63,592 nt of DNA from an uncultured Pelagibacteraceae bacterium (GTDB lineage Bacteria > Pseudomonadota > Alphaproteobacteria > Pelagibacterales > Pelagibacteraceae), in the NCBI GenBank assembly GCA_902625125.1, contig CACOAB010000002.1, forward strand, positions 25,001 to 88,592. Reading direction: 5' to 3'. A program made the position numbers and the translations under genes. Positions within the stretch are counted from its first letter, which is position 1. Each line of letters opens with the position of its first letter. The notes beneath the pieces were generated by a model that ran no database searches, was not told where the DNA came from, and worked only from the letters and a program-made list of their open reading frames with translations. Below, in pieces: positions 12,093 through 21,860 of this stretch.

Positions 12093-13466
12093 TAAAGCTT
12101 TCGCTCTAGCTTCTTCGTGTTTCACAATCGGAAAAGGATAATCCTTTCCAAGTTTAAAATTTTGTTCGTTAGACTCCCAAGGTTTATGGATAAATTTTTT
12201 TGGCAATTTTTTTAATTCTGGAACCCATTTTTTTACGTAATGACCCTCTTTATCAAACTTTTCTCCCTGCAAAATTGGATTAAATATTCTAAAATATGGG
12301 GCAGCATCTGCACCACTTCCAGCTACCCACTGCCAACCGGAAACATTGTTTGCCTCGCTATAATCTAATAAGCAATTTCTAAAATATTTTTCACCTTCTC
12401 TCCAATCGATTAGTAAGTGTTTTACTAAAAAAGATCCAACTATCATTCGCACCCTATTATGCATCCAACCAGTTGCATAAAGCTCCCTCATACCCGCATC
12501 TACTATTGGATAACCAGTCATACCACTTTTCCAAGCTTTCAGAAATTTTGAGTTTTTTTCCCATGGAAAATTATCAAATTTTTTTGAATAATTATTTGCG
12601 ATCATATGTGGAAAATGATTTATCAATGTATGGCTAAACTCTCTCCAGCCGATTTCTGCTAAATATTTATTAGTTCCTTTTTTATTATATTTAGAACATT
12701 CTATCCAAATTTTCTCTACATGGATTTGTCCGTGCTTAATAAACGGGGAAAGTTTTGAGGTTCCTTGTATATTTGGATAATTTCTATGAGTTGAATAATT
12801 TTCTATCTTTTCCTTAATGAATTTATTTAACTCTTTAATAGCCGTTTCTTCTGTCGGTTCCCAATATTTTTCAAATTTAAGTACCCATTTTTTTTTTGGT
12901 AAAATTTTTTCTTCTGAAATTTCATCTTTAAAGTAGGTAATTTTTTTTAGACATTTAGTTATTTTTTTGTCAACAATAGGACCCTTATCTAAATAATGTC
13001 TTTCTGCATTTCGCCAAAATGGAGTAAAAACTTTAAAAGGAGTTCCGTCATTTTTTTTCACTTCATTAATCTCATTAAGTATATTTCCTTTGAAGATTTG
13101 GAAATGAATTTCTTTATCTCTTAATTTGTTTGATAAATAATTGTCAAATTTTAAATAATTTGGTTCATACACTTTATTCCAATATATTGAAAAATCATTT
13201 TTTGAAGAGATCTTATCAAAGAAATTCTTATAGGACTCAACTTTTACTATTTGAAGATTGATGTTAAAAAATATTAATTTTTTTCTAAAATTTTTTAATG
13301 ACTTATATACCCACCACTGTTGAGCCTCCTGACTGAAAAATTTTTTTTCTTTAAATAAATATAAAGCTACAACCTCGTCATGACTTTTTGATGCTTTGGC
13401 TAACGCTAAATTATTTGATGACCTAAAATCATCTCGAAGCCAAACAATTCCTATTTTTTTTTTCAT
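12072..13466 (-). CDS. phrB: Deoxyribodipyrimidine photolyase / cryptochrome family
   Basis: WLRDDFRSSNNLAL N-terminus; FAD-binding region TGYPIVDAGMRELYATGWMHNRVRMIVGSFLVKHLLIDWREGEKYF; VSGWQWVAGSGADAAPYFRIFNP. Confidence 0.95.
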   Translation of the reverse strand: MKKKIGIVWLRDDFRSSNNLALAKASKSHDEVVALYLFKEKKFFSQEAQQWWVYKSLKNFRKKLIFFNINLQIVKVESYKNFFDKISSKNDFSIYWNKVYEPNYLKFDNYLSNKLRDKEIHFQIFKGNILNEINEVKKNDGTPFKVFTPFWRNAERHYLDKGPIVDKKITKCLKKITYFKDEISEEKILPKKKWVLKFEKYWEPTEETAIKELNKFIKEKIENYSTHRNYPNIQGTSKLSPFIKHGQIHVEKIWIECSKYNKKGTNKYLAEIGWREFSHTLINHFPHMIANNYSKKFDNFPWEKNSKFLKAWKSGMTGYPIVDAGMRELYATGWMHNRVRMIVGSFLVKHLLIDWREGEKYFRNCLLDYSEANNVSGWQWVAGSGADAAPYFRIFNPILQGEKFDKEGHYVKKWVPELKKLPKKFIHKPWESNEQNFKLGKDYPFPIVKHEEARAKALNAFKKI

Positions 13467-13495
13467 TATTTAAGATTTTGTGAATATAGCTTGAT

Positions 13496-14506
13496 TTATA
13501 TTTTTTTTGAATAAAGATAAATGAATTTTCTATCATATTTCTGGATAACCCAGTCATGCCAAACAGTTTCTAACGTATTTTCAAAAAATGAATTTAGATC
13601 TGAAGGTTTAAAAGTAGTTTTTTCATCAAAATGACCGTAAGAAATTAAAGAAATTTCTTTAGTGTTGAAACTTTTTATGAAATTACAATAATTTTTAATT
13701 ATATTTTTAGGCATTTCAACAAAACTTGATGCGTTATGGAAGTGATCGATATTTACTTTTAATTTTTCTATTTCCCAAGGAGGTATACAAAAAATTTCCA
13801 AATTATCATCTGAACTAAATTTTATTTCTTTTAAGTTTTTTGTTTTTAAGAAATCTATAACATGATCTTTGTAAAAGTGTCTTAAATACTCTGTTCCTAC
13901 GTAAATATTTGGAACCGTGTCCAAATAAATTACCTTTTTTATGTTAGGAAAATTAGTGATTAAAAAATGTATATTTGCGCCAAAACCACCGCCTATTTCA
14001 AAAAAACTTTTAATTTTTGAAAAGTTTAAATTAGCAGAAATCTTTTCAACTCGATCGGCTATATCAAGATATAACATTGAATATTCAGTATTTTGATATT
14101 CAAATTTTTTTACACAACCGAAATCAGTTGTATTGTTAAATTTGTATTTTTTGATTAATTTCTTTACGTTTTCGTCATTTTGAAAAACTATTGACATAAA
14201 TTTTAGATACTCATCAATGTGATTTTTAGTGTAAGCAATTTGTTGGTCAAAAACTTGTTTAAGAAGAGGTAGAGAAAATAATTTCGCTATTATACGCCCT
14301 TTCCAACCAAGTTCATTTCTAACATCTAAAACCAGATTATTAGCATAACCAGTCCCTACACCGCTGTTAAATCCTCTAAAGTTTTTTAAGCCTTTGTTTT
14401 TAATCTCTAAAATAGCTTTTGAATTTTTATATCTCCAGTATGGGCCAGACGAGTATAATTTTCTATTATTTTTTTTTTCTTCTGAAATTAAATTATCTAA
14501 TAACAT
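13496..14506 (-). CDS. Putative sugar O-methyltransferase
   Basis: SFFEIGGGFGANIHFLITNFPNIKKVIYLD SAM-binding-like motif. The ORF-track start (14539) lies inside tRNA-Phe; the internal Met at 14506 (MLLDNLISEEKK) is more plausible. Confidence 0.65.
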   Translation of the reverse strand: MLLDNLISEEKKNNRKLYSSGPYWRYKNSKAILEIKNKGLKNFRGFNSGVGTGYANNLVLDVRNELGWKGRIIAKLFSLPLLKQVFDQQIAYTKNHIDEYLKFMSIVFQNDENVKKLIKKYKFNNTTDFGCVKKFEYQNTEYSMLYLDIADRVEKISANLNFSKIKSFFEIGGGFGANIHFLITNFPNIKKVIYLDTVPNIYVGTEYLRHFYKDHVIDFLKTKNLKEIKFSSDDNLEIFCIPPWEIEKLKVNIDHFHNASSFVEMPKNIIKNYCNFIKSFNTKEISLISYGHFDEKTTFKPSDLNSFFENTLETVWHDWVIQKYDRKFIYLYSKKI

Positions 14507-14515
14507 AAACCTTGG

Positions 14516-14590
14516 TGGTGGCCTTGGTAAGAATCGCACTTACGACACATACCTTTTCAGGGTACTGCTCTACTACTGAGCTACAAGGCC
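14516..14590 (-). tRNA. tRNA-Phe (GAA), CCA encoded
   Basis: Cloverleaf folds by hand: acceptor GGCCTTG/CAAGGCC, D stem GCTC/GAGC, anticodon stem-loop GTACC-CTGAAAA-GGTAT (GAA), T arm GTAAG-TGCGATT-CTTAC, discriminator A, CCA. Confidence 0.95.
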
Positions 14591-14805
14591 TAAAATCTAA
14601 AAGTTATTCTTCCTTTAGTTAAATCATATGGCGTCATTTCAACCATTACATTATCTCCAGCAAGAACTCTAATTCTATTCTTTCTTAATTTTCCAGCTGT
14701 ATGAGCTAAAATTTCGTGGTTATTTTCAAGCTTAACTCTAAACATAGCGTTCGGTAGTAGTTCTGTTACCTTTCCTTTAAATTCTAAAGTTTCTTGTTTA
14801 GCCAA
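14590..14805 (-). CDS. infA: Translation initiation factor IF-1
   Basis: [71 protein letters not shown]. Confidence 0.97.
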   Translation of the reverse strand: MAKQETLEFKGKVTELLPNAMFRVKLENNHEILAHTAGKLRKNRIRVLAGDNVMVEMTPYDLTKGRITFRF

Positions 14806-16108
14806 TTAATTTTCCTTTTTTTAATCTCATTTTTACCGAGTTGGCATGACCATCTAAATTTTCATGCTTCGCTAAATTTATAACCGATGATCCTAATCTT
14901 TCAATACCTGTTTTTGTTATTTTTATTAATGAATGTCTCTTTAAAAAATCATTGACAGATAAACCAGAAGAAAATCTTGCCGAACCAGATGTAGGTAACA
15001 CGTGATTTGGGCCAGCAATATAATCTCCAATAGCCTCTGGGGAAAATTTTCCTATAAAAATAGATCCAGCGTTTTTTACACCTTTTATTATTTCTGTGTT
15101 CATGTTTGTGAATAATTCTAAGTGTTCAGGCGCTATTGTGTTAATTGCCTCTAAAATTTTTTTTTTACTATTAGCATGAATAGCTAAACCAAAATTTTTT
15201 AAACTTTTAGAGGCAATATTTTTTTTAGGTAGTTTCATTAATTGTTTTTTTAACGATAAGTTTACTATTGGGATCAAATTTTTGTTGCTAGTAATCAATA
15301 TTGACTGAGCATTAACGTCATGTTCTGCCTGAGCGATAAGATCTGCAGCGATAAGATCTGGATCTGCAAACTTGTCCGCAACAATACTTACTTCGGACGG
15401 TCCTGCTACCATATCAATGCCGACATCTCCAAAAACTTCTTTTTTTGCACAAGCTACAAACGCATTTCCAGGTCCAACTATTTTATCTACTTTTTCAATT
15501 TTCTTTGTTCCATAGGCTAGTGCCGCGATCGTGTGAGCGCCCCCTGTTTTATAAATTTTTTTTACACCGCATTTTTTTGCAGCGTAGACTATCGCAGGAT
15601 TTATTTTTGAGTCTAAAGCCGGCGTAGTTAAATATATATTTTTAACTCCAGCCACTACTGCAGGAATACAATTCATCAAAACAGTACTTGGATAACTTGC
15701 TGTTCCTCCCGGTACATAAACTCCTACTTTTTCTAATGGAGAATATTTATATGAAAGCACATTCTTATATTTATCTTTGAAAGAAAAAGATGAATATTTT
15801 TGTTTTAAATGAAATCTTTTAATTCTACTATAAGCTAAATCAATTGATTTTTTTACTTTTAAGTCAATTTTTTTTGAAATTTTATTTATTTCATTATTCG
15901 TAAATAAAAGTCTATTGGACTTTGTTTTTATCTTTGAAAATTTTTTTTCATAATTTAATACTGCTATATCACCTTTTTTTTTCACACTATCTATAATTTT
16001 ACTTACAATATTGGTCTGATTTTTTTGAATAGACTTTCTTTTATCCAAAAAATTTCTCAGTTTTTTTTTTGAATTTTTGTTATTAAAATTTAATATATTT
16101 ATAATCAT
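14798..16108 (-). CDS. hisD: Histidinol dehydrogenase
   Basis: [70 protein letters not shown]. Confidence 0.97.
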   Translation of the reverse strand: MIINILNFNNKNSKKKLRNFLDKRKSIQKNQTNIVSKIIDSVKKKGDIAVLNYEKKFSKIKTKSNRLLFTNNEINKISKKIDLKVKKSIDLAYSRIKRFHLKQKYSSFSFKDKYKNVLSYKYSPLEKVGVYVPGGTASYPSTVLMNCIPAVVAGVKNIYLTTPALDSKINPAIVYAAKKCGVKKIYKTGGAHTIAALAYGTKKIEKVDKIVGPGNAFVACAKKEVFGDVGIDMVAGPSEVSIVADKFADPDLIAADLIAQAEHDVNAQSILITSNKNLIPIVNLSLKKQLMKLPKKNIASKSLKNFGLAIHANSKKKILEAINTIAPEHLELFTNMNTEIIKGVKNAGSIFIGKFSPEAIGDYIAGPNHVLPTSGSARFSSGLSVNDFLKRHSLIKITKTGIERLGSSVINLAKHENLDGHANSVKMRLKKGKLIG

Positions 16109-16548
16109 AAAGTATTATGCTTTGGTTTATTTTTAGTATCCCATGGTTCTCCCTGATCATCTAAAGTAACTTCTATAACTTCACACTCAACCCTAATTAT
16201 GGCATCACCAGCAAAAATTATTTTCATTTCATAGTTTTTATCAGGAGTAACATTCGTTTCAATAGCTAGAAAATCCAAAAACTTATCTTTTTTTTGTTGG
16301 TTTATATTTTTTGATATCACGTTCATAACATTCTCGAATTTTAAGATTGTTCTAATACGTTTATTCTTCCTAAATACTCCTTTTTCTACATCTTCCCACA
16401 TAAATCGATTTAGTTGCATCAGAAAGATTTTATTTTTTTTTAGGTTTGCTATATCTGCAATACTAGCAATAGAGTCTTGTAAATGCGCAGAAACAATTCT
16501 TAGGTCTTCCTCTGTTCTTGCAATTAGTTTTAAGTTTTTTGCCTCCAT
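16105..16548 (-). CDS. DUF2948 family protein
   Basis: LIARTEEDLRIVSAHLQDSI plus position between murA and hisD, a conserved alphaproteobacterial arrangement. Confidence 0.75.
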   Translation of the reverse strand: MEAKNLKLIARTEEDLRIVSAHLQDSIASIADIANLKKNKIFLMQLNRFMWEDVEKGVFRKNKRIRTILKFENVMNVISKNINQQKKDKFLDFLAIETNVTPDKNYEMKIIFAGDAIIRVECEVIEVTLDDQGEPWDTKNKPKHNTL

Positions 16549-16549
16549 T

Positions 16550-17809
16550 TTAAACTCTTTTTATTGCGGCTTTGCAATTTTTAAGTTTACTCTCTAAAAA
16601 TTCATAACCTCTATCAAGATGATAAATTCTGTTGATGACAGTTCTATTTTCAGCAATCAATCCTGCTAATACTAAACTAACTGAAGCTCTAAGGTCAGTG
16701 GCCATAACTTCGGCACCAGCTAATTTTGAGGGACCTTTGATAAGTGCAGTTTTATCTTTTATTTGAATTTGCGCGCCCATCCTTTTCAATTCAGGTACGT
16801 GCATAAATCTATTTTCAAATATATTCTCTTTTATTTTAGATACACCATTAGCTTGTGTAAGAAGAACCATGAATTGAGCCTGTAAGTCTGTTGGGAAGCC
16901 TGGATATGGTTTTGTTATTATATTTATTTTTTTTAATTTCTTACTTTTTTTGATAATAACCGATTTTTTTTTTTGTATAATTTTAACACCTATTCTTTTT
17001 AAAATATCTATCTCACTTTTAACAATTGTTGGATCAATTTTATCGATTATTAAATTTTTTTTTACTAATAAAGCACCTGCTATCATGTAAGTTCCTAGCT
17101 CTATTCTGTCGAAAATAACCTGATGAATGATTTTCGAACTTTTAATTTTACTTTCCTTAATTAAGATTGTTCTACCTTTCAAATAAATATTTGCTCCTAA
17201 TTTTTTAAGAAAAGATATCAAATCTTTTATTTCTGGTTCAATTGCACAATTTTTTAAAATTGTTGTACCTTTAGCTTTAAAAGCTGCTATCAAAGCATTC
17301 TCTGTTGCTCCGACTGAAATAGATGGAAATTTTATTTTTGTACCTTTAAGACCTTTTTTCGCTTCAGCCAATATATATCCATCCTTTATTTTAATTTTTG
17401 CTCCTAATTTTTTTAAAGCAAATAAATGTAGGTCTACTGGCCTTGATCCTATAGCGCATCCACCAGGCAATGAGACTTTTGCTTTTTTGTATTTACTTAA
17501 GAGTGAACCTAAAACTAGTACACCAGCCCTCATTGTTTTTACCAATTTATAGGGAGCTAATGTGTTGATATTTTTATTATTATTAGAAATTTCGATAAAA
17601 TTTTTTTTTTTTACTAATTTTGTTTTTAATCCAATAAAGTTTAACAATTCAATCATGGTAAAAATATCTTTTACCAAAGGAATATTTTTAATTTTCACAT
17701 TTTTAGCAAGAATGGATGCAGCTAAAATTGGTAAAGTTGAATTTTTAGAACCTGATATAGAAATTTTTCCGCTTAATTCTTTTTTACCTTTGATTATAAG
17801 CTTTTGCAT
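16550..17809 (-). CDS. murA: UDP-N-acetylglucosamine 1-carboxyvinyltransferase
   Basis: ISGSKNSTLPILAASILA, LPGGCAIGSRPVDLHL, PGFPTDLQAQFMVLLTQANG. Confidence 0.97.
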   Translation of the reverse strand: MQKLIIKGKKELSGKISISGSKNSTLPILAASILAKNVKIKNIPLVKDIFTMIELLNFIGLKTKLVKKKNFIEISNNNKNINTLAPYKLVKTMRAGVLVLGSLLSKYKKAKVSLPGGCAIGSRPVDLHLFALKKLGAKIKIKDGYILAEAKKGLKGTKIKFPSISVGATENALIAAFKAKGTTILKNCAIEPEIKDLISFLKKLGANIYLKGRTILIKESKIKSSKIIHQVIFDRIELGTYMIAGALLVKKNLIIDKIDPTIVKSEIDILKRIGVKIIQKKKSVIIKKSKKLKKINIITKPYPGFPTDLQAQFMVLLTQANGVSKIKENIFENRFMHVPELKRMGAQIQIKDKTALIKGPSKLAGAEVMATDLRASVSLVLAGLIAENRTVINRIYHLDRGYEFLESKLKNCKAAIKRV

Positions 17810-17819
17810 TAGAAAGAAT

Positions 17820-18374
17820 TTAAACTTTTGGCAGCGTTACACCTTTTTGTTTCATATATTTCCCTTTTCTATTAGCGTAGGTCAATTTAGGTCTCTCATT
17901 GCCTTTCAGAAAAATAAACTGTGCTACACCTTCATTAGCATAAATTTTAGCTGGTAAAGGAGTAGTATTGGAAAATTCTAAAGTGACATGACCTTCCCAA
18001 CCGGGCTCTAAAGGAGTTACATTCACAATAATTCCACATCTCGCGTAAGTAGATTTTCCAAGACAAATAACCAAAATATCATCGGGAATTTTAAAATATT
18101 CCATTGTTCTTGCTAGGGCAAAAGAATTTGGAGGAATTATACATTCTTTTCCAACTTTTGTAACAAAACTTTCTTTTTTAAAAACTTTTGGATCAACTAT
18201 ACCAGAATTTACATTAGTAAAAATTTTAAACTCATTAGAAACTCTCGCATCGTATCCATAAGAAGACAAACCAAAAGAAATTTTTCCTTTCCTTATTTGC
18301 TTGTCTACAAAAGGTTTTATCATTCCTTTTTGTTTTGCAGTTTTTTTAATCCATTTATCAGAGAGAACTGTCAT
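17820..18374 (-). CDS. dcd: dCTP deaminase
   Basis: [68 protein letters not shown]. Confidence 0.96.
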   Translation of the reverse strand: MTVLSDKWIKKTAKQKGMIKPFVDKQIRKGKISFGLSSYGYDARVSNEFKIFTNVNSGIVDPKVFKKESFVTKVGKECIIPPNSFALARTMEYFKIPDDILVICLGKSTYARCGIIVNVTPLEPGWEGHVTLEFSNTTPLPAKIYANEGVAQFIFLKGNERPKLTYANRKGKYMKQKGVTLPKV

Positions 18375-18478
18375 TTTTTCTTTTTTTCTATTTTGATTTT
18401 TTTTCTTTTTTTCAGATTTCTTTTTAAGGCAGCTGTACGGCTTTTTATAAGAGAATCTTTTTTTTCAAAAGATTTCAT
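18371..18478 (-). CDS. Small Lys/Arg-rich hypothetical protein (35 aa), ATGA overlap with dcd
   Basis: ATG at 18478: [38 protein letters not shown] stop overlaps the dcd ATG. Not in the ORF track because of length. Confidence 0.5.
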   Translation of the reverse strand: MKSFEKKDSLIKSRTAALKRNLKKRKKIKIEKKKK

Positions 18479-18485
18479 TTAAAAG

Positions 18486-18689
18486 TTAATTTTTATCTGG
18501 GTTTGTTAAGTCCTCTAACGTAATAGGTTTGTCTATATCATGCATCAATTTCTTTTCGGACTCTTTAGAATTATTACTTGAACGCTTCGCTCTTCTTTGC
18601 TCAATTCTGGCTTTACGCTTAGCCTCTTTTTTCATTGCTTTATCACCTCGCGTAGATTTATAGTCGTAGTGAATTCCCATATTGAGCAT
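18486..18689 (-). CDS. Small basic hypothetical protein
   Basis: Compact ORF filling the gap; MGIHYDYKSTRGDKAMKKEAKRKARIEQRRAKR. Start may be the second Met (MGIHYDYK). Confidence 0.6.
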   Translation of the reverse strand: MLNMGIHYDYKSTRGDKAMKKEAKRKARIEQRRAKRSSNNSKESEKKLMHDIDKPITLEDLTNPDKN

Positions 18690-18696
18690 CCCTTCA

Positions 18697-18885
18697 TTAA
18701 TTTTTAAATTTACTTCTTGAGGCTCTGTTTTGCAAGCCTCTTGATCGCAACTTCTTAATAATTATAAATAATATCGACAAAATTACGGCAACTATTACAT
18801 CTTGAAGTGGAGTGGCATTTGGAAAACCATAATTCCATAAAATAACTAAAACTAACCATGATAACCAATTAATTTTTTTAGCCAT
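18697..18885 (-). CDS. Small membrane protein, hypothetical
   Basis: From ATG at 18885: MAKKINWLSWLVLVILWNYGFPNATPLQDVIVAVILSILFIIIKKLR; two hydrophobic segments; overlaps the upstream CDS stop by 8 nt. Confidence 0.6.
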   Translation of the reverse strand: MAKKINWLSWLVLVILWNYGFPNATPLQDVIVAVILSILFIIIKKLRSRGLQNRASRSKFKN

Positions 18886-20608
18886 CAATTTTACAACCTT
18901 GCTCGTTACAATTTTTACCAGCATTAATATTATTAAAAAAATCTAAAGCTTTGATTGCCGTCATCATATGATTTTTATAAATATTGAGATATCCATTCAA
19001 ACTATCAGATAATTTTTTTGCTTCTTTCATCATGCCTAACCTAACTAAATTTATAAGCATGATAGCATTGCCATTAGGAATGGTATTATCGCCTATATCA
19101 ATCGGTTTAAAGAAAGTATCATTATTATTTTTGGGATTTTTTTGAAAAATATTTTTATCGTCTAAAAAAAATTTTGTTAAAGCTTCTTGTGATAGTTTTT
19201 TTGCTAAATCCCTATATTTAAAGTTCATTGTTTTATCTGACAAATCAATAATCGCATTGATCAAAAAGGCATAATCTTCGATAAAAACAACATCAGTAGA
19301 GTAACTATGATGAATTTTACTTCCAATATATTTTTTTTCAATTTTAAAGAATAGTTCCTCAGCTAATTCGAAATATCCTTTATTTGGCAAAACTTCGTTC
19401 GCTGAAATTAAGGCACTGATCATTAAACAATTTAAATCTAATTGAGTTTTATCATCAAAAAAAGGTTTTGTTCGTTGTAGTCTAATTTGTAAAAGTTTTT
19501 TTAAAATTTCTTTGGTTGGTTTTTCTTTTTCAACTAAAATAATCTTATTTTGCCAATTTCCTCCAGATTTAACCTCAAAATATTTTTCAATATTTTCTAT
19601 TTCTTTAATTTCTTCGAACGTATAAATGTAATATTTTCCTTCTTCTCCATCGCTGTCTGCATCATAAGCGGAGCCCAAAAAACCCTCTTTATTAAAAAAA
19701 TCTTTTTTTAAAAATTCAATTGTTTGCTCTAATTTATCTTTGAAATAATCATCTGAATTTATTTTACAATATTTTGAAAGCAGCAATATAAATTGGGTGT
19801 TATCGTAAAGCATTTTCTCAAAATGCGGAATTATCCAATCTTCGTCTACTGCATAACGACAAATGCCTCCCTCAACATGATCAAATATACCTTTCGAACA
19901 AAGTTGTTTTAAAATAAGTACAACTGGCTTTAAGTACTTTTTCTCATTAGTAGAGTTGTAAAAATAGAGAAGAGTTTCATATAAATTGAAACTTGGAAAT
20001 TTTGGTGCACCTTTATAACCTCCCTTTTCTAAATCTAAATGACTCAAAGACAATTCTAGAATAGGTTCAAGATCTTGACTTAATACAGAATTCTTCTTTA
20101 GATCCAAATTTCTAATAATCAAATTTTTTTGCTCAATAATTTTTTCTCTTTGATCTTTATAAGCACCAGAAATTTTTTGGAGAACTTCTTTAAAGGATGG
20201 TAAACCATGTTTTGCATCTTTGGGAAAATAAGTCCCCCCCATAAATGGAACGGCATTCTCATCAAGGAACATTGTTAAAGGCCACCCTCCACCAGTTTGA
20301 TTAAATAACTGAAATGAGCTTTGAAAAATAAAATCTAAATCTGGTCTCTCTTCTCTGTCTACTTTAATATTCACAAAAAATTCATTCATTAATTTTGCTG
20401 TTTCAATATCCTCAAAACTTTCATGAGCCATAACATGGCACCAGTGACAACTTGCATATCCAATGCTGAGTAAAATCGGTTTTTTATTTTGCTTTGAAAA
20501 TTCTAAAGTTTCTTTTGACCAAATTTGCCAATTAACAGGATTGTCTTTGTGTTGTTTCAGATAAGGGCTTAAATCTTTAAATAGGTTGTTTTTATTAATT
20601 TCAATCAT
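18878..20608 (-). CDS. Thioredoxin domain-containing protein (DUF255 / YyaL-like)
   Basis: SPYLKQHKDNPVNWQIWSKETLEFSKQNKKPILLSIGYASCHWCHVMAHESFED; GGWPLTMFLDENAVPFMGGTYFP. Confidence 0.92.
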   Translation of the reverse strand: MIEINKNNLFKDLSPYLKQHKDNPVNWQIWSKETLEFSKQNKKPILLSIGYASCHWCHVMAHESFEDIETAKLMNEFFVNIKVDREERPDLDFIFQSSFQLFNQTGGGWPLTMFLDENAVPFMGGTYFPKDAKHGLPSFKEVLQKISGAYKDQREKIIEQKNLIIRNLDLKKNSVLSQDLEPILELSLSHLDLEKGGYKGAPKFPSFNLYETLLYFYNSTNEKKYLKPVVLILKQLCSKGIFDHVEGGICRYAVDEDWIIPHFEKMLYDNTQFILLLSKYCKINSDDYFKDKLEQTIEFLKKDFFNKEGFLGSAYDADSDGEEGKYYIYTFEEIKEIENIEKYFEVKSGGNWQNKIILVEKEKPTKEILKKLLQIRLQRTKPFFDDKTQLDLNCLMISALISANEVLPNKGYFELAEELFFKIEKKYIGSKIHHSYSTDVVFIEDYAFLINAIIDLSDKTMNFKYRDLAKKLSQEALTKFFLDDKNIFQKNPKNNNDTFFKPIDIGDNTIPNGNAIMLINLVRLGMMKEAKKLSDSLNGYLNIYKNHMMTAIKALDFFNNINAGKNCNEQGCKIDG

Positions 20609-21317
20609 TAAAAAATTTTTTTTTTATAAATAAGGATAAAACCATCAAACTAACAAACATTAAGATTGGTATGTAAATTTCTTTTGATAAAATTAAATTT
20701 ATCATATTAAAATTACTCGCTTGTTTTACATAAATATTCAGTCCAGCTCCAATAGTATTCAAGATAAAAAAACTTGGTATAAATCCGAAACAACTTGATA
20801 AAAAATAATTTCTTTTTTTCATTCCAAAGAGGATTGGTAATAAATTTTGCATAAAGAAGGGAATACCTAGCCCCCCAACAAATCTATAAATGAAAAAATA
20901 AAAAAATTCATTTTTTTGAAACAATGTTATGTATTTGGAAAATCTTTTTTCTAATGTCGTCCTAACTAAATCTCTAAAAAAAAAATTTCCAATTGAATAT
21001 AGTGATAGTGCACCAACTGATAGAGACAATACAGATATGATTGTACCGAGCCACTGACCAAATAATATTCCAGAAATTATCAAAATTGGTGACCCAAAGC
21101 CAAGCAAGATAACCCAAACAATTCCGAAAACGAAAAAGTAAACTAAATTAATTAATACATTAGAGCTTACGTAAATATCTATATTTGATTGAAGCTCCTT
21201 ATAATAAATAAAATCGTCTAATCTGTTTATTTGAATAGTTCCTAAAATAAAATAAAGAAATACAAATAAAATGAACAAATAAGAAATACCCAAAAATATT
21301 TTTAAATTTTTGCTCAT
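20601..21317 (-). CDS. TVP38/TMEM64 (SNARE-associated/DedA-like) family membrane protein
   Basis: Multiple TM helices; GSPILIISGILFGQWLGTIISVLSLSVGALSLYSIGNFFFRDLV and FFIYRFVGGLGIPFFMQN. Confidence 0.8.
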   Translation of the reverse strand: MSKNLKIFLGISYLFILFVFLYFILGTIQINRLDDFIYYKELQSNIDIYVSSNVLINLVYFFVFGIVWVILLGFGSPILIISGILFGQWLGTIISVLSLSVGALSLYSIGNFFFRDLVRTTLEKRFSKYITLFQKNEFFYFFIYRFVGGLGIPFFMQNLLPILFGMKKRNYFLSSCFGFIPSFFILNTIGAGLNIYVKQASNFNMINLILSKEIYIPILMFVSLMVLSLFIKKKFFND

Positions 21318-21367
21318 AATTTACCTGTACAATAGACAACAATTAAAATATATACCTTTTAATATTT

Positions 21368-21502
21368 ATGAAAAGAACTTATCAGCCTAGCAATTTAGTC
21401 AGAAAAAGAAGACATGGTTTTAGAGCGAGAATGGCAACAAAAACTGGTAGACAACTTATTGCTCGTAGGCGTGCAAAGGGACGAAAAACACTATCTACCT
21501 AA
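21368..21502 (+). CDS. rpmH: 50S ribosomal protein L34
   Basis: [44 protein letters not shown] (44 aa), absent from the ORF track; immediately upstream of rnpA. Confidence 0.97.
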   Translation: MKRTYQPSNLVRKRRHGFRARMATKTGRQLIARRRAKGRKTLST

Positions 21503-21508
21503 AAATAA

Positions 21509-21859
21509 ATGGTTAAGCTTGAAAGTCTAAAAAAAAGCAACCAATTCAGAAAAGCGCTTAAGGAAAAAAAATTACATACAGATTATTTTTCTATTTTTGC
21601 TGCCAAGAATTTTTTTAAGCCAAAACGTAAAGACAACTTGTTTATTAGTTTTGTTATGAAAAAAAAAATTGGAAATGCAGTCAAAAGAAACAAAATTAGA
21701 AGAAAATTAAAAGCAATTGTTCAAAAATTATTAAAAAAAAGAGGTGCAATTAATAAGGATTACACTTATATAGTTTTCGGTAAGTCTAATGCTTATGCTC
21801 AAAAACATGATGTGCTTTTGCCATTAATGGAGAAAAGTTTTAGTAAATTAAAAAAGTAA
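21509..21859 (+). CDS. rnpA: Ribonuclease P protein component
   Basis: FISFVMKKKIGNAVKRNKIRRKLKAIVQ RNase P protein motif; between rpmH and yidD. Confidence 0.93.
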   Translation: MVKLESLKKSNQFRKALKEKKLHTDYFSIFAAKNFFKPKRKDNLFISFVMKKKIGNAVKRNKIRRKLKAIVQKLLKKRGAINKDYTYIVFGKSNAYAQKHDVLLPLMEKSFSKLKK

Positions 21860-21860
21860 A

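Noticed and set aside
14394-14579. Plus-strand ORF ending GGGLGKNRTYDTYLFRVLLYY
   Set aside because: Antisense to tRNA-Phe and the methyltransferase N-terminus; no coding evidence.
15333-15365. Near-tandem repeat GCGATAAGATCTG in two copies
   Set aside because: Encodes the normal [15 protein letters not shown] stretch of hisD; coincidental codon reuse.
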